A stretch of 64,000 nt of DNA from Isoetes taiwanensis (GCA_021234155.1 JAJEKV010000071.1:5082483-5146482); one strand, 5' to 3'. Positions 1-11,582 are shown, numbered from the stretch's first letter. The notes: a model not told the origin generated them from the letters alone. Numbers and translations: made by a program.

Positions 1-69
1 GTTTTTGGAAGTATTCAATGCAAATAAGTATTTGATAAGAAGGGTTTTTTAACCAAAAAGAAAGCTTTA

Positions 70-885
70 CTATGAGGGTGAGCATAGTGGAGAAGATGGA
101 TGAGCAATAAAGGGGTGTGATACTGGTTCCATAGTGTTTGGTAAATATGCCTGGGGATGCATAAACAGATATGCTTCAGTTGCTCTGAAGACCTGATGAG
201 TGACTAGCCTCACTCTGGACAGAACTTTCTCTTTTTGAGCAGGCTCTGATTTGAAAGGTTCATATTCTAGACTAACTCTTACATCTGTGCTGTATTCGTC
301 TGCACCTTCTTTCAGCTCACTTGTAACCTTGAAATGGTCATATTCTAAAGATGCAACTGTCATGATCCTCCTCTCTTCATCTACCCTTTCAATCCTTTCC
401 CTAACACTTGGAACAACTTCTGGCATGGCTGTAAATGAGAACCAGACATGGATTATATGTGGTAAAAACACTTCAACAGAACTAATAAGAAGTGTAAAAA
501 TGAGATTTTTCATCACAAGAACATTTCATTCAGTCTATAGTCAAACAAAATATTTGGCCCTGTTTAGTGAAACCAATTTCTTAAGCCCTAATTCAAAACA
601 AATTGAAGGAATCCCGAAAACAGAGCATAGAAAAGGCCGGATCTAAGAACATAAAGAAAGCCCAGAGGAAAGAAAAATACCGGGACCAAAAATGACGACT
701 CTGATGCTACCGACTTCCCCATTGCCTTTCTCGAATTCGATGCGCCGGATATAATCGGGAAGCATGCGAGGCAAAAGGTTGTGCATATCCTTAAGGGCGG
801 CCCAGAGATGATCTGGGCCGACATCGACCTGGATACTGCCTATGTGCACCGTTTCCACCATAGCCAAAAATGTGTGGAGCTCCAA
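70..885 (-). CDS. Bet v 1-like (PR-10/MLP/START-type) protein, two exons
   Basis: Two exons on the minus strand, 885-681 and 428-70, joined by a 252-bp GT..AG intron (680-429). Splicing is phase 1, and the joined frame gives 187 residues. The first exon carries an early Bet v 1-like segment (VDVGPDHLWAALKDM) and a glycine-containing loop (GNGEVGSIRVV). The second carries the conserved run ERIERVDEERRIM followed by alternating strand-like residues, as in the Bet v 1 fold. This family forms a hydrophobic pocket that binds small ligands in the cytosol; examples include PR-10, major latex and norcoclaurine synthase-like proteins. The ligand cannot be read from sequence. A second Met at 861 would give a start more typical of the family, with 8 residues fewer. 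The C-terminal 40 residues, rich in Pro and Ser, are longer than usual and may be divergent. No frameshift is visible. Confidence 0.75.
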
Positions 886-2640
886 TTCTTCCGCCCAAAC
901 AAATATGAGCTATGGCCACCAAAAAGGCTTCTAGAAGCCGGCGTCTTTACGTGACGTGGCAACTTTTTTTGTTTACATGGTCGGCACACGCGATACAGCT
1001 GCAAAAATATACGTGACGTGTCAATTACACCTCACCATAGCCTTGAATTTACACTAACGAAATAATCGCCTTCTCCATAAGCTACGGTTTCTTGGATGTT
1101 AAAATTTTATATGTCTGTCATAAGCATTACCATGTTGACTTGGTGCAGCTTGACTTGTTGGAAGGCTTTGCAGGTTGTACTGATCCATTTGTATACCTAG
1201 AATATGGCTTGAATTCACTAATGAAATAAGCAATGAAATAAGCACATTCTAGATGAGCATCACTATGTTGACTTGCACACATTGACTCGCTGCAGGTCTA
1301 GGCAGATCCTAGCCCATGAGTTTGAAAATGAGCGAAATGCTTGCTCAGCATCCTATGTGAAACACCCCAACCATTGCTTGCATGCCAAATATGGAAATAG
1401 ACAGAATATGTACTAAAATGTCCTATGAATAGAAATTAAGCTTAGCCTCCAAGCCAAGAGCACTCTCTTAATTATAGAAAGCACACATGGTGCGTTGTTA
1501 AAAACTTGCCAAGGTCCAAAATATGCTTATCCCCTTAACAAACCAACCTATGTCCAACTTGGAGGCAAATCCCGGAGACCAATATACAAAGGTAACGACA
1601 ATGGCTGTTAGAGATGTGCAAAGTTGGGCCTTTTGGACAACTCTAGATCAACTTTTGGTTTCCTATGAAAAAATGTGCCACATGGATTAACTACTACGCA
1701 AAATGCATCTTACATGACAAGCATATATGCAACATCCCAAGTCATTCAACAAACATGTCTAGATTCCAACTATAAACGAGCCCCTCCACCCCAACCCCCT
1801 CCCCAAAAAAAAAAAAAACAAGGTCTTCGCAAGACGGAGGGTTGCCCTCCATGGCCGGAGGGTGAAGTGGCCGGACAATCAATTCAAAACCATAACCCCG
1901 AACATTTAGAAACAAAATCCTCTGTAGCCAACGAACTCCCTTTATCTTCCAAAATGCAGCTAAAGATTTAGCAACCTGTGAAATAAAGAACACACGAATT
2001 TCAGAACTATAAAATATACGGGGCTATTTGGGAAAATATTTAAAATTTAAGGGCATTTTGGGAGTTTTAAAAATACAAAGGGCTTTTTGGGAATTAAGTT
2101 AAGGAAGGAGCCCCCGAGAAATCGATTGCAACTTTGCATAAGGCAACACTTGTTAAACACATTATACTTCCAAGCAATCTTGTTTATTTCAAGAATCATG
2201 TGCATAATGAGACTAGAGAATGCCAAACTTTTAAAATGAGATATGGCGAGGAATGATAAGATTGGACGTTCCAAAACGTTTAAGCTAAGAATAAAACGAT
2301 AGCCAATATTGGCACACATTTAGCGGTTGTCGATTACTTTATCTTTGGTAATGATAGAGGTCCAATGCATTTTGCTTAGCTTAGGCATTCACGTTGTGAA
2401 TAATATATTCTTCAAGTACTATACTGGAATGTACACTTCCAAAATCTAAATCGGTTGTGATCACTCTAGAAGAGAAAAAGACATACAAAAATAAACTGCT
2501 ACTATAGGTCTAAAATACCACAGCATATCAGAATATCCAGCATATGCTTAGGATATGTTGAAAACCCACATGAGCAAGGGTTTGGCCCCCTAGGGGCAAC
2601 CCAAAAATTTTCGTAAGAAATCATTGAGCACATGAATAGG
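886..2640. other. Intergenic, no gene recognised
   Basis: AT-rich stretch upstream of the Bet v 1-like gene. It contains a short GC-rich patch after an A-run near 1805-1880 and no supported coding exon. Promoter elements of the Bet v 1-like gene must lie at its left end, but none stands out. Confidence 0.5.
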
Positions 2641-2644
2641 TTTA

Positions 2645-2690
2645 GAATAGAATAGAATAGAATAGAATAGATTAGATTAGAATAGAATAG
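2645..2690. repeat. Pentanucleotide microsatellite (AATAG)n
   Basis: About nine imperfect AATAG units, two of them changed to ATTAG. The same unit forms the 3' tails of the LINEs ending at 8701 and 54866, but no LINE body is recognisable next to this copy. Confidence 0.85.
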
Positions 2691-3560
2691 TGCTTTTAGC
2701 ATATGATGATATATTTTTAATTATCCGAATAAAGATATTAATAACAAGGTTTGGATGGACTTTCATACAGAGCTATGTATGGATTACCAATGGGGCATAG
2801 AAAGGGATTCAATGTCGTTCAAAATAATTTGTCTGATCTAGATATATATGTGAACAATGACAGAGACAGGGGTTGGACCAGGGACAGAGAAGGTGAAGGA
2901 TCTTGACATAAATAAAGTCAAAGAAATGCAAGAGTCTTTCTTCTGGCGGCATGTATCTATGATGGCTTAGAAGATGCGGGGCAGTATTACATTGCTTCGA
3001 AGGCTTCAGTTTATGGCATTCATTGTTTTTGTAATTAAGGAAGCATGCTCTAATTTTGAATTGGCCATCATAAATCGCCGTCTAAACCACTTAAGCGCAC
3101 ACTAGAGCAAGGTCAATGGAGACTTTACATTTTACAATATATGGACTTATAACTCTTGGTAGTTACTTTCTTAGAATTTATGTTGAGATAATTCCTAAGC
3201 TGTTGTAAATCTAAGTTGAAAGAACGTTGGAGCTAAAGTCCCCAGTATAGACCTTGATTTGAATGAATGGCTAAATGTGAGGGAAGCAATTGACATCTAT
3301 GTTATAGGGTGAGTTTGATTTGACATTACATTGACGAGAGTTTGGCGTTAAGCTCATAGCAATTTTGAACTTGGCCTTTCAGTTTTTTAAGATTTCAGTC
3401 TTTTAAGTGCTGATAATGTCCTTGGTCTAGCAGATGGTCCCCCCAGCCAAATGAGAAGGTTTGCGTTTTAAACCCTAGATGGTGATTTTGTTTGGAGTAA
3501 AGTGCCCCAGGATGAAATTGATCAACTTGAAGATAAAGTTGGCAAATGCAAAGAGAGACT

Positions 3561-3651
3561 AAAGAGAGACTGTTGGCCTCATTGGCAAAAGCTTTAGATT
3601 TTCCTAAAGAGAGATTGTTGGCCTCATTGGCAAAAGCTTTAGATTGTGCCA
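3561..3651. repeat. 45-bp tandem duplication
   Basis: Two near-identical 45-bp units around positions 3571 and 3616, sharing TGTTGGCCTCATTGGCAAAA. The period is a multiple of three, so an open frame runs through both copies on either strand. I do not recognise a protein here. Confidence 0.8.
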
Positions 3652-3732
3652 ACAATCTTGTAAAATAAACTATGGATAATTGTGCATCAATATCTTCCAC
3701 TTTTGCAGGTTCCCTCTCTTCCATGGTTCTAA

Positions 3733-4929
3733 TTATGGGTTCACAAAAATCAGATCCAAATGCACTTCATCTGGCCCATCTGCAAGACGCGAGGTCCTAG
3801 ATGTCGCCCATAAATGAGCAAGTTCAAAATCAGAATGTACTCCGGCAGCTCCGTGCACTTGGATAGCCGCATCCAACACTCTGAGAGCTACGCAAGGGGC
3901 AACTACCTGGGTAAAAGCATGTTAAGGTGTCCCTTAAAAAGTATTATTTAGTGACTAAAAAAGTACCTAAAAAGGTACCCAGGACTGGGTACTGGGTACC
4001 TATGTAATATGTCAATAAAAGGTACATTTTAGAGCTTTTATATATATTTTGGTCTTTGATAGCATTATATTTATCCTAACTTTGAATATTAATACGTCCT
4101 TGACTTTTATTTTGAACTTTTGTACTAGTTTTAATGAAAAGAAAAATGAGAAAGTACCCAGTTCTAAAGTACCTAGTGTATGTACTTTTGCAGGTTCCAA
4201 AAGTGGTACACCTTAACATGCTTCTACCCACCTGCAATTAACAAGAAAAAGTATTATCATATATTTATTCTAGTTAAATTTACCTATTTGATGAGTGTTG
4301 ACATAAATATTACCTTTGCCATAGCCAGAGATCCTCTTGCAACTTTTGCACCATGGAGATCCAACTCATGAGCCGCATTTAGAACCAATAGCCTTGCTTG
4401 AGTGATATCCAGACGACACTGCGGCTTAACAGAACACCCACTTTAGCTAGCTCTATGAAACTTAGAAACTTATCACTACTAACATCTAAAATATAACCTG
4501 TGCAAGTGCTGAACTGAAGGCACCCTGTTGGAAAATATACTTCCCAAATGCCTTCCTTGAAAGTGCCGTTTCTACCATCAACTCAATTGCCCGCTCTGCA
4601 GATCCAACGAGTCTCATGCAGTGGTGCAACCACCCAGGTCCTAGCCTCCCCTGTTTTGTGCCAATTTAGCATGGTCCACGAATACTAACATTATCTTCAG
4701 AACTTCACTTGCCTGTGATATTTCAAAACCACGTCCTTCTTCCCAGATTATGTTGAGTGCAGGCATACGAACATTTTCAAATACTATTTCTGCGTATCCA
4801 TGTGATGCATCATCAAAACCATACACTGTTAAAGGGCAGATTATTTTGACCCCTTGTATTTTTATGTCCACTAGGATCATTGACTGTTGTCTGTGCGCAG
4901 GTGCCCCTATCATGATCACACCGGATTAT
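3733..4929 (-). pseudogene. IBR3/ACAD11-like acyl-CoA dehydrogenase, 3' exons only
   Basis: Four exons read in order on the minus strand: about 4929-4713, 4650-4498, 4418-4314 and 3906-3733. They encode the middle and C-terminal acyl-CoA dehydrogenase domain: APAHRQQSMILVDI, then [26 protein letters not shown], then ARLLVLNAAHEL, then IQVHGAAGVHSD and ADGPDEVHL. This order and wording match the plant peroxisomal IBR3 / ACAD11 family, which acts on indole-3-butyric acid or long-chain acyl-CoA. Frames are open across the exons. The first intron (4712-4651) uses a GC donor. No N-terminal kinase-like domain or earlier ACAD exon is found upstream, where a LINE fragment begins near 5110. After EVHL the frame runs into seven unrelated residues and a stop, so the usual last exon is missing. 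This looks like a severed 3' fragment rather than a working gene. Confidence 0.8.
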
Positions 4930-5114
4930 CTTTGAAACTGATGCCGCATATAAAGGAATAGATTTGTGAAACGCACAAAAATCATAAGAATTTCTTGCAA
5001 CAGATAAGTAATCAAGGAATATTAAGTAATGTGGCCATGACTTAGCAATATGCAAAGTTCAAACATGCTAAGGTTTTGTTTAAATCCAGATACCTGAAGC
5101 TCCTTTTTGAGAAG

Positions 5115-5384
5115 TTACCTTCGCGCCGAGGGATGTGAGAAAAAGTCTATTTTTTTTAACCCTTTCCAAGCAATGCATATACCCCCCTTGGTACCATCTG
5201 CTGGGGCCCATATAGAATCCCCATTTGGAAAAATCCAATTACCTAGATTTGATGCTTCAAAGGATGGGAGCCTGTGTTCTTGTAGGAGGATTATATCTGC
5301 CTTGATCTCCCTAATGGCAATTAGAGCCCTCTTTCTTTTCAAAGGACCCTTAATACCTCTCATATTCCAAGAAACAATCTTCAT
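5115..5384 (-). pseudogene. LINE ORF2 start: APE-type endonuclease N-terminus
   Basis: Opens with MKIVSWNMRGIKGP and continues to LLQEHRLPSFEASNL. The Asn of the WN motif and the Glu of the QE motif are the first two catalytic positions of exonuclease-endonuclease-phosphatase nucleases. The frame stops after 89 residues, before the later catalytic Asp and His motifs. Its ATG overlaps the ORF1 stop as ATGA, an arrangement known to support termination-reinitiation in some LINEs. Too short to be active. Confidence 0.8.
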
Positions 5385-7266
5385 TGGGATTTGGAGCTCC
5401 TAGTGACAGGCCCATGCTCCCTAGGAGTGTAGACGTTTTTCTTCCTTTTTGTAGTATGTGGGAGAGGGGTGACACACGACTGATCATTGAGTTCTTTAGG
5501 GTCCTCATCAACATCTTCCTCATCATCCCAGAATTTTCCAGCCAATTGAGATGAGGGATCCCTCAGTTCCTTTAACTGGGCAGCTGGTGTCTTGAAGACT
5601 TCAGATTCTACATCTCTCTCTGCAAGAGAACTTGTAGATTTCCTGATCTGTTCACAGAAAGTTCCCTGGCCAACTGGAGTAACAGGTTGACCAGTTGGGC
5701 TTATAGGTCTACTACTATGAGGGGAGTCAGTTACCTGGTTGTTTGGAGTTACAGACCTTTGATTACTTTCAGTTCCTTGGTTCTTTGGGTCAGCTTTTTG
5801 AAAATCTTGTCCAGAAGGGCTTATAGGTCTCCTGACCTGTTCACAAGAAGTTCCCTGGCCAACTGACTCCAACTGACCAGCTGGACTTATAGGTCTACTT
5901 TTGTGAACAAATTCAGTTTCCTGGTGCCAAAGGCTCCCTAATCACGAGGGCTGCAGAACTGATGTCACCCATGACTTCCTTGCCTTTAGCTGTCGGATTA
6001 TTTAAGACCTTTACCTTGAAAGAGTCCTCCCTGAACTGCACTTTTTTCTTCCACTCCGTCTTCAATTTCTTTTCATTACTTTTTCCAGATTCTATTTTTG
6101 CTTTTTCTTTCTCCTTCTCTTCTCTGATTCTTTGCCTTCTCCTTCTTCTTTTTTCACTGCCATTTTTATTTTGTCTCTCCATTCTTCCCTTATTTGGAGT
6201 GATCCAAGTTTCTTCCTTCTGTTTCTCAGCATCCGGTTCTTTGAGTAAGATCTTGACTTCCTGGGCCCCCTTGCACACCCTCCCTCCATGCAATCTTAGC
6301 CCACAGGCCGAGCATGGCTGGGGCAATCCTTGCCATGCAAGTTTCAGTGTTTTGGGATTACCAAAGTAATCCACAAAGTTTATAGCATCCGGGATCGGTT
6401 TAAGGAGATCAATCTGTGCCCAAACCTTTGGGGCCTTATCCTGAGCAATTTCCCAGCTTATAATATTCCCTGTTTCCTGGAAGAGAGTTAACAGGGACTG
6501 TTCGTTCCAATACATGGGGTTTAGTCCCTGTAGGGAAGTCCAGACCGGGTGAAAGAGTTCCGAAAAGTTTTGTGGATCGAAGGATGGGGACCATTTTTGG
6601 AAAAAAAACTGAGTGTTGGCTTTGGATATGGTTCCCTGTTTTAGGAGAAGAGTGGCTGTTTGACTGTTTCCACACTCAATCATAAAAAATGGGAAATCTA
6701 TCCAATATATGCTATTGATAGCGACCCCCTGTTCCATCCTCTCAATTTCCCCTTTAATATACTGTAATCTGACCCCTTCATGACGAATGCATCCTATCAA
6801 CCCGCGAGTCTTAAGAAATTTTAATTTATTTTCAACTGCTGCATTCCTAAGTGGCTTACCAACAAAAGCCGACTCCTTTTCTGTCAGCAGCTCCTTTCGC
6901 ACATCTTCCTGCACCTGATTTGCATATTCCAAGATCTGGTTCACCGCTTCCTTCTGCCTTTGAAGTGTTAGGCCCCGGACGACCTTTGGTATTCACCATG
7001 TCTATGGAGGTAAGGAAGTCTCCGAAAGCGACAAAGTTTTGCACCTTCTCTCCCTTCTCAAAGGCGGCCAAACAACTAGTGATTTCTTTGATTTGATCAA
7101 GTCCTTTTTCGCTCAGGGTACGGATTAAATCCAGTAGCTCTCCAGAATCTCGCTTTCCAATATTCCTGTCAATATCCCCATCTTTCCCTACTGTTCCTTT
7201 TTCCTTTGAGTCTGCCCTATTTTGCACATTTCCCAAAGGTCCGTCCCATTTTGCATATTCGGACAT
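5381..7266 (-). pseudogene. LINE ORF1 (DUF4283-like with CCHC zinc knuckle), two frameshifts
   Basis: Three open pieces in different frames make up one ORF1: 7266 to about 6970 (acidic N-terminus), 6944-5913 (343 residues) and 5872-5381 (163 residues). The middle piece has the plant L1 ORF1 pattern, with a hydrophobic region around PVWTSLQGLNPMYWNEQSLL and then a perfect CX2CX4HX4C knuckle (CSACGLRLHGGRVC), followed by a strongly basic, coiled-coil-like tract. The last piece repeats a short Pro/Ser/Gly-Gln unit (RPISPSGQ, RPISPTGQ, CEQVRRP, CEQIRKS) and ends in a basic segment. In the family this protein binds element RNA and forms the particle with ORF2. Frameshifts near 6970 and 5890 show it is dead. 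Confidence 0.75.
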
Positions 7267-7351
7267 TCTTACCCCTGTTTCTGATTTGAAAACCTAATTT
7301 TTTTATCCTTTTTTCCAATCTTTCTTCTAGTTACCACCCTACCAATCACAA

Positions 7352-7627
7352 CTAATTGTAAACCCTGACTACTATCTTACTGTCTACCCAAGAACAGTGC
7401 ACATGAAAGATACCAGCAGCACTAGCGTTTCTGTCACCTACAAACTCCCCCAACCAAGATTCTAGAAGTGCTACCTCAGATTGAGGAACTGTTGAGAAAA
7501 TTGAAGTAAACAATTCCTCGGGGAAGAATCGGTTATACATCAGGCTTTCCCATAGCTGAGCACTTCCTCCCTCTAACCATCCACAAGAAAATCTCTCTCC
7601 CTGGATCAGAATGGTGAAGTGCTTCAT
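7352..7627 (-). CDS. Open frame upstream of LINE ORF1, unknown
   Basis: A 91-codon frame just 5' of ORF1 and in the same direction. It starts MKHFTILIQGERFSCGWLEG. No motif is recognised. It could be a short leader ORF of the element, a piece of ORF1 displaced by frameshift, or chance. Confidence 0.25.
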   Translation of the reverse strand: MKHFTILIQGERFSCGWLEGGSAQLWESLMYNRFFPEELFTSIFSTVPQSEVALLESWLGEFVGDRNASAAGIFHVHCSWVDSKIVVRVYN

Positions 7628-7639
7628 GGTTTAGGGTAG

Positions 7640-8700
7640 AGAAGGCGTTGTTCTCCCGCCTGCGCTCCCGCCATCCTCAATCCACCTCTGCATTTGTATC
7701 TGGTTTTTGGCTTGGTGTTTCAATAAAGTTTGTCGTTCTTCAAAAAAAAGAAAAAGAGCTTCATTTGTTTTATTAGAGCATTCATTGCCTTCAAAGGAAG
7801 CTTTTCTTTTATATACGCCATTAAGCATTCATTATGCTTCATTCATGTGGGCTATGTGTATATGGTAATATTGAAATGATATAGCTCAGGTTTTTGATTA
7901 GAAAAAGGAAGGAATTGCAATGGCCACTCCTCAAAAACTATAGAAACATACAACACAGAGGTTTGTTATTGCTTTCCAAATTTTATCTGTAAATATATAT
8001 TTCTCTTTATTCCGACCAATTGATTTTTGCAAAATGCAGGGACTAAACATGCTGTTGGATGAATCTAAAGGCATTCTATCAAACGGTCTGCCAGAGATGA
8101 TATTTTTCAACTAAGAAATATCTCAAGTGCACATTTCAAAGGACTTGTGCAGTGATTACCAAGATAAGTTGTGTACGAACCTACAAGAAGATAGATAGGT
8201 TATTGCTTTCCAATCACCGCGTTGCTTAGAGGATTACCACAACTTAGAGGATTACCATAGTATGTCACTTTGATAATAATTATGATGGGGAAAGACCTTT
8301 GAATTGGTATGTGTGCATATGTGGTTGAGCTGTCAAATTAAAATTGCATATTTGGAGCTGATAAGAGTTTCCAGAATCTGCCATATTTGTAGCCATAATA
8401 TTCTACAATCCTCTTCTTGTCTTTGCTATAAGAGGTCTAGACTGACAAGAGACAAACAATCATTGGATCTCTTTTTTGCCTCATGAAGAACGGAGCACGG
8501 TCCAAAGCTCCTGTCATCTCTCTAACATTGTCATATATTTTGTCCAGATGTCTCACTCTCCCCAATGGACTAAAGAAGAAATGTTCCTTGCTTTTCTCTC
8601 TGCTTGAAAGTGTCACGCCTAAATTGGGGCTCTTCTCTAACATTCTATTCTATTCTCACAGTTCCTCCTACTCTATTAGTTTAAGCTTAAATCCTTTCCT
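7640..8700. other. Spacer between two LINEs
   Basis: AT-rich, with only short open frames on both strands and no recognisable exon or repeat apart from the LINE tail at its right end. Confidence 0.5.
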
Positions 8701-8769
8701 AATAGAATAGAATAGAATAGAATAGAATAGAATAGAATAGAATAGAATAGAATAGAATAGAATAGAATA
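8701..8769 (-). repeat. (AATAG)n LINE 3' tail
   Basis: About 14 perfect AATAG units on the plus strand, i.e. CTATT units at the 3' end of the minus-strand LINE. The 54-kb LINE, on the opposite strand, ends in the same motif, so the tail belongs to the element and is not a random microsatellite. Confidence 0.9.
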
Positions 8770-9119
8770 CATTATTGTCCCTTGTGCCCTGAGGCCCCTG
8801 GACTTATGTAGCATGGGCGAGCTCCCTGATGGGTTCTACTAGCACATCATGCTGGTTTCTATTGTAGCCTTTTCTGAAGGCTCCACTTTTTTCTATTAAT
8901 ACCGGCACCCCGCTTTGGATCGGCTTCAAGGCCGTTAATGCAGTCGTCGTTATCAATCGACTTTTTTGAGCATTTTTAGGCGGTATAGTTAAGCCTCCGG
9001 GCAGCTCATAACAGAAGCCCTTTTTCTTTATGTACTTCCTGATGTCTTGTCGTCATCTCCCGTATTGCGTCTGCCAGATCTCTCATTGTTTCTGTCCTTG
9101 CCATCATGGTGTGTACGGA

Positions 9120-9665
9120 CTAGCCCCATCTTATGTTTCTGTATTTGTTCCTGATGTCTTCATATATTGGGCACTCATTTAGCATGTGATTCTCGTCTTC
9201 CACTTCCCCTCTGTCACAGATTCTGCATATCCGGTCATCTTTCTCTACTCTCCTCCATCTGTCCTTCTCAATTCTTAGGTCATGGCTCCCCATCCTAAAT
9301 CTTGCTAGGATATCCCTCCTGGCTTTTCCTAGTAGATTATCCTGATACATCTGCTGCCCTATCCTCTGTTCTGGGTTGAAGACTGTCATAAGCCAAATTG
9401 TCTTGGGCCCTGTGTGTTTTTGCAGCCATGCTTGCATAGCCTTGTTTGCCCATTCCTCATTCCATTCTCCTTCGTTTATCAGGTCGCTCAAATTCATCCC
9501 CATTTCTTTGGTCCACATTGCTACATCCCTAAACCATCCGTTGCTCGCGATAATGTGTGCTTTTGCTGACTCGCTGATCGCGATATTCGCTAATTTATTC
9601 GGTTTCCCACCTGCATTATTTCTTATGAGATATCTGATAGTCTTTTCCCATGCCCTTACCTCCAT
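9120..9665 (-). pseudogene. LINE ORF2 C-terminus with zf-RVT-like finger
   Basis: A 181-codon frame after the RT domain. Near its end it carries the C2HC pattern CRICDRGEVEDENHMLNECP, typical of the zinc finger downstream of many LINE and non-LTR reverse transcriptases (zf-RVT). The preceding part (KARRDILARFRMGSHDLR) fits the linker found before that finger. Separated from the RT by stops around 9700-9768. Confidence 0.85.
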
Positions 9666-9767
9666 TGGTTTTTGCCCCGTCTCATATACTATAGTTGTTT
9701 GTGGTGTATTTGTTCTCAGCTTGAATTCCTATTTATGCCATTGCCTGAGGATTCCTTCCTGTTTTTC

Positions 9768-11582
9768 CTATTTTCTTTCTGTTAGCCCCGGTCCCCAAGC
9801 CTCAGCCCCGTATAGTTGTGTGGTCGCGACCACTGCACTGAAAAGATAGCATTTGATTTCCCAGTCTATTATTCTGCTTTTATTGCAGAAATTTTTCATA
9901 TTATAGTAAATCCCAATGGCTGTTTGGAACCTTGTATCTGCCCCTTTAGCCCATTTACCTGTACCGTGTGTGTCGTATCCCAGATATCTGTACTCTGTTG
10001 ATTCTTCTAGATCTGTTCCCAAATACCTGAACGGTTTGTGTCTATTCCTGTGGCCGAAAAAGACTATTTTGGTTTTCGCAAGATTAACTGTCAACCACAA
10101 TCTTTTTATTTGAAGATTTCAGCCAGTTCAATTAACCTATGCATTCCTTTGTTTTTTGTGGCCATCATGCTTAGGTCATCGGCATATAACATGATGGGTA
10201 CTTTGGTTTCCCCTAGCGTAGGAGCGTCCCTGTCCCCTTGCTGTTCTGCTATGAAATCTTGTAATGCATATATGTATATTCCGAACAGTGTCGGGGATAA
10301 CGGGCATCCCTGCTTGACTCCCGTGTCGCAATCTATTGCTTTTTCTTCTTCTTCCATTTTTGCATACACACTACCCGGGGGATTCACCTATATACAATAT
10401 GGACATGCCATCTGCGTTACTAGGGTAGCAAGAAAACCCATAGTATACGGTCCAAAAGAACTAGAAAAATACCCATATCGAAAATATACAGGCTTAAAAT
10501 ATTGCAAAATGTGATTAAAAACCGCCCCTTTCCATATATTTTCGTACGAAAGCTCTCCAAAAATAACCCATTTCTTATAACTCAGATGGTTCATACGGGA
10601 TTTCAAGGTGAACCCCCCTTGATACACTATAGTACAGCCTTGCAATTTCCCCTACCATGTCCCTTGGTGCCTGCATATCTATGAGCCTTTGTATTAGTTT
10701 CTCCCTCGGGACTGTGTCAAAAGCCTTCCTAAAATCCACAAAGTAGCATATTACTTTCTTCCCCTGATTTCTATTCTGTTCTACTAATATTCTGAGGGTT
10801 ACTAGGTGATCCGTGGTTGCGTGTTTTGGCCTGAACCCTGCCTGTCCCTGTGCTCTCAGGTTCCCTACCTCTGCCCATTGTTTCAACTTATTGTCTAAAA
10901 CCTTTCCAAACCATTTTGCAAAAATGGAGCTCACCATTATGGTTCTGTAATTTCCAGGTTCCTGTCTGCTCCCTCCCTCGTGTAGGGGTATGATCCTGTT
11001 GTACGCCCATCTGTCTGGGAGTCCTGTGTGTATTATGCCATTGAATATATCTGTCACATGTTTCCCTAACGCTGTGTCTGCACATTTTAGTAATTCCACC
11101 GTTAATCCATACAGGTCTGGAGCTTTGTTATTGGCCATTCTATTTAGTGCTATCATCACTTCCTGTATGCTGAAACATGGTTTGTCCATCCCTTGTAGTT
11201 CTGGTATTGGTGCTGGGGAGGCCCCGGTCTTATACAATTTTTCCAAGTATCTCTCCCACCCGGCTGCCCCAATGTCGCCTTGTGTGTTACCATTTTTCTG
11301 ATTCCCTTGTCCTTTCCCTTTGAACCCTTTCCAGAATTTCCGGGGTTGTTTTTTGAGTAGTTTAGCCAGTCCCCATTGGTGTTGTACCAGGTTTTTGTTT
11401 CTCTTTGCCTTCAGCATCTTCAAATAAACAGCTTTTTCGGTTTGATATGCCTCTCTTCCTTTCTGCTCTCTGACCTTTCTTTTCTGTTCTCTACACTCAT
11501 CATCGTACCAACTCGAGGCCTTGAAGGCGTCATTCCCCCTTTTTCTTCTTCTCTTTCCAAATACTTCTGTTGCCACTTTCAC
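9768..11582 (-). pseudogene. LINE reverse transcriptase, interrupted by a MITE
   Basis: Three pieces: 11582-10622, 10373-10106 and 10100-9768. They hold, in order, NNKAPDLYGLTVELLK, NYRTIMVSSIFAKWF, QAGFRPKHATTDHL, motif A (CYFVDFRKAFDTVPREKL), motif B (GVKQGCPLSPTLFGIYI), motif C with the catalytic pair (LYADDLSM), motif D (NLAKTKIVFFG) and motif E (YRYLGYD). Both Asp residues of YADD and the motif A Asp are present, so the copy was recently capable of activity before it was broken. The MITE at 10374-10621 splits it between motifs A and B; removing the MITE restores a plausible reading (LYYSVYAKMEEE). A further frame change lies near 10103. Confidence 0.92.
10374..10621. mobile_element. 248-bp hAT-like MITE inside the LINE RT
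   Basis: Ends are CCCGGGGGATTCACC (10374-10388) and GGTGAACCCCCCTTG (10607-10621), inverted repeats with a few mismatches. Flanks carry a probable target duplication: ATACACTA on the right (10622-10629) and ATACACACTA on the left (10364-10373), the left copy having gained one AC. The host reading frame confirms the borders, because both flanks encode the same Ser-Val-Tyr region. An 8-bp duplication and an inverted repeat starting near CAAGGG suggest the hAT superfamily. There is no coding capacity. Confidence 0.8.

Larger units (their letters stand above)
5110..7630 (-). mobile_element. LINE (L1-like) 5' fragment, truncated at its 3' side
   Basis: Minus-strand non-LTR retrotransposon fragment. 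It has an upstream open frame (7627-7352), an ORF1 with a CCHC knuckle (7266-5381) and the first 89 codons of ORF2 (5384-5115), which begins an endonuclease domain. The rest of the endonuclease, the reverse transcriptase and the 3' tail are absent. LINE copies are normally truncated at the 5' end, so loss of the 3' part points to a later deletion or rearrangement, probably the same event that cut the neighbouring acyl-CoA dehydrogenase gene. Confidence 0.8.
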
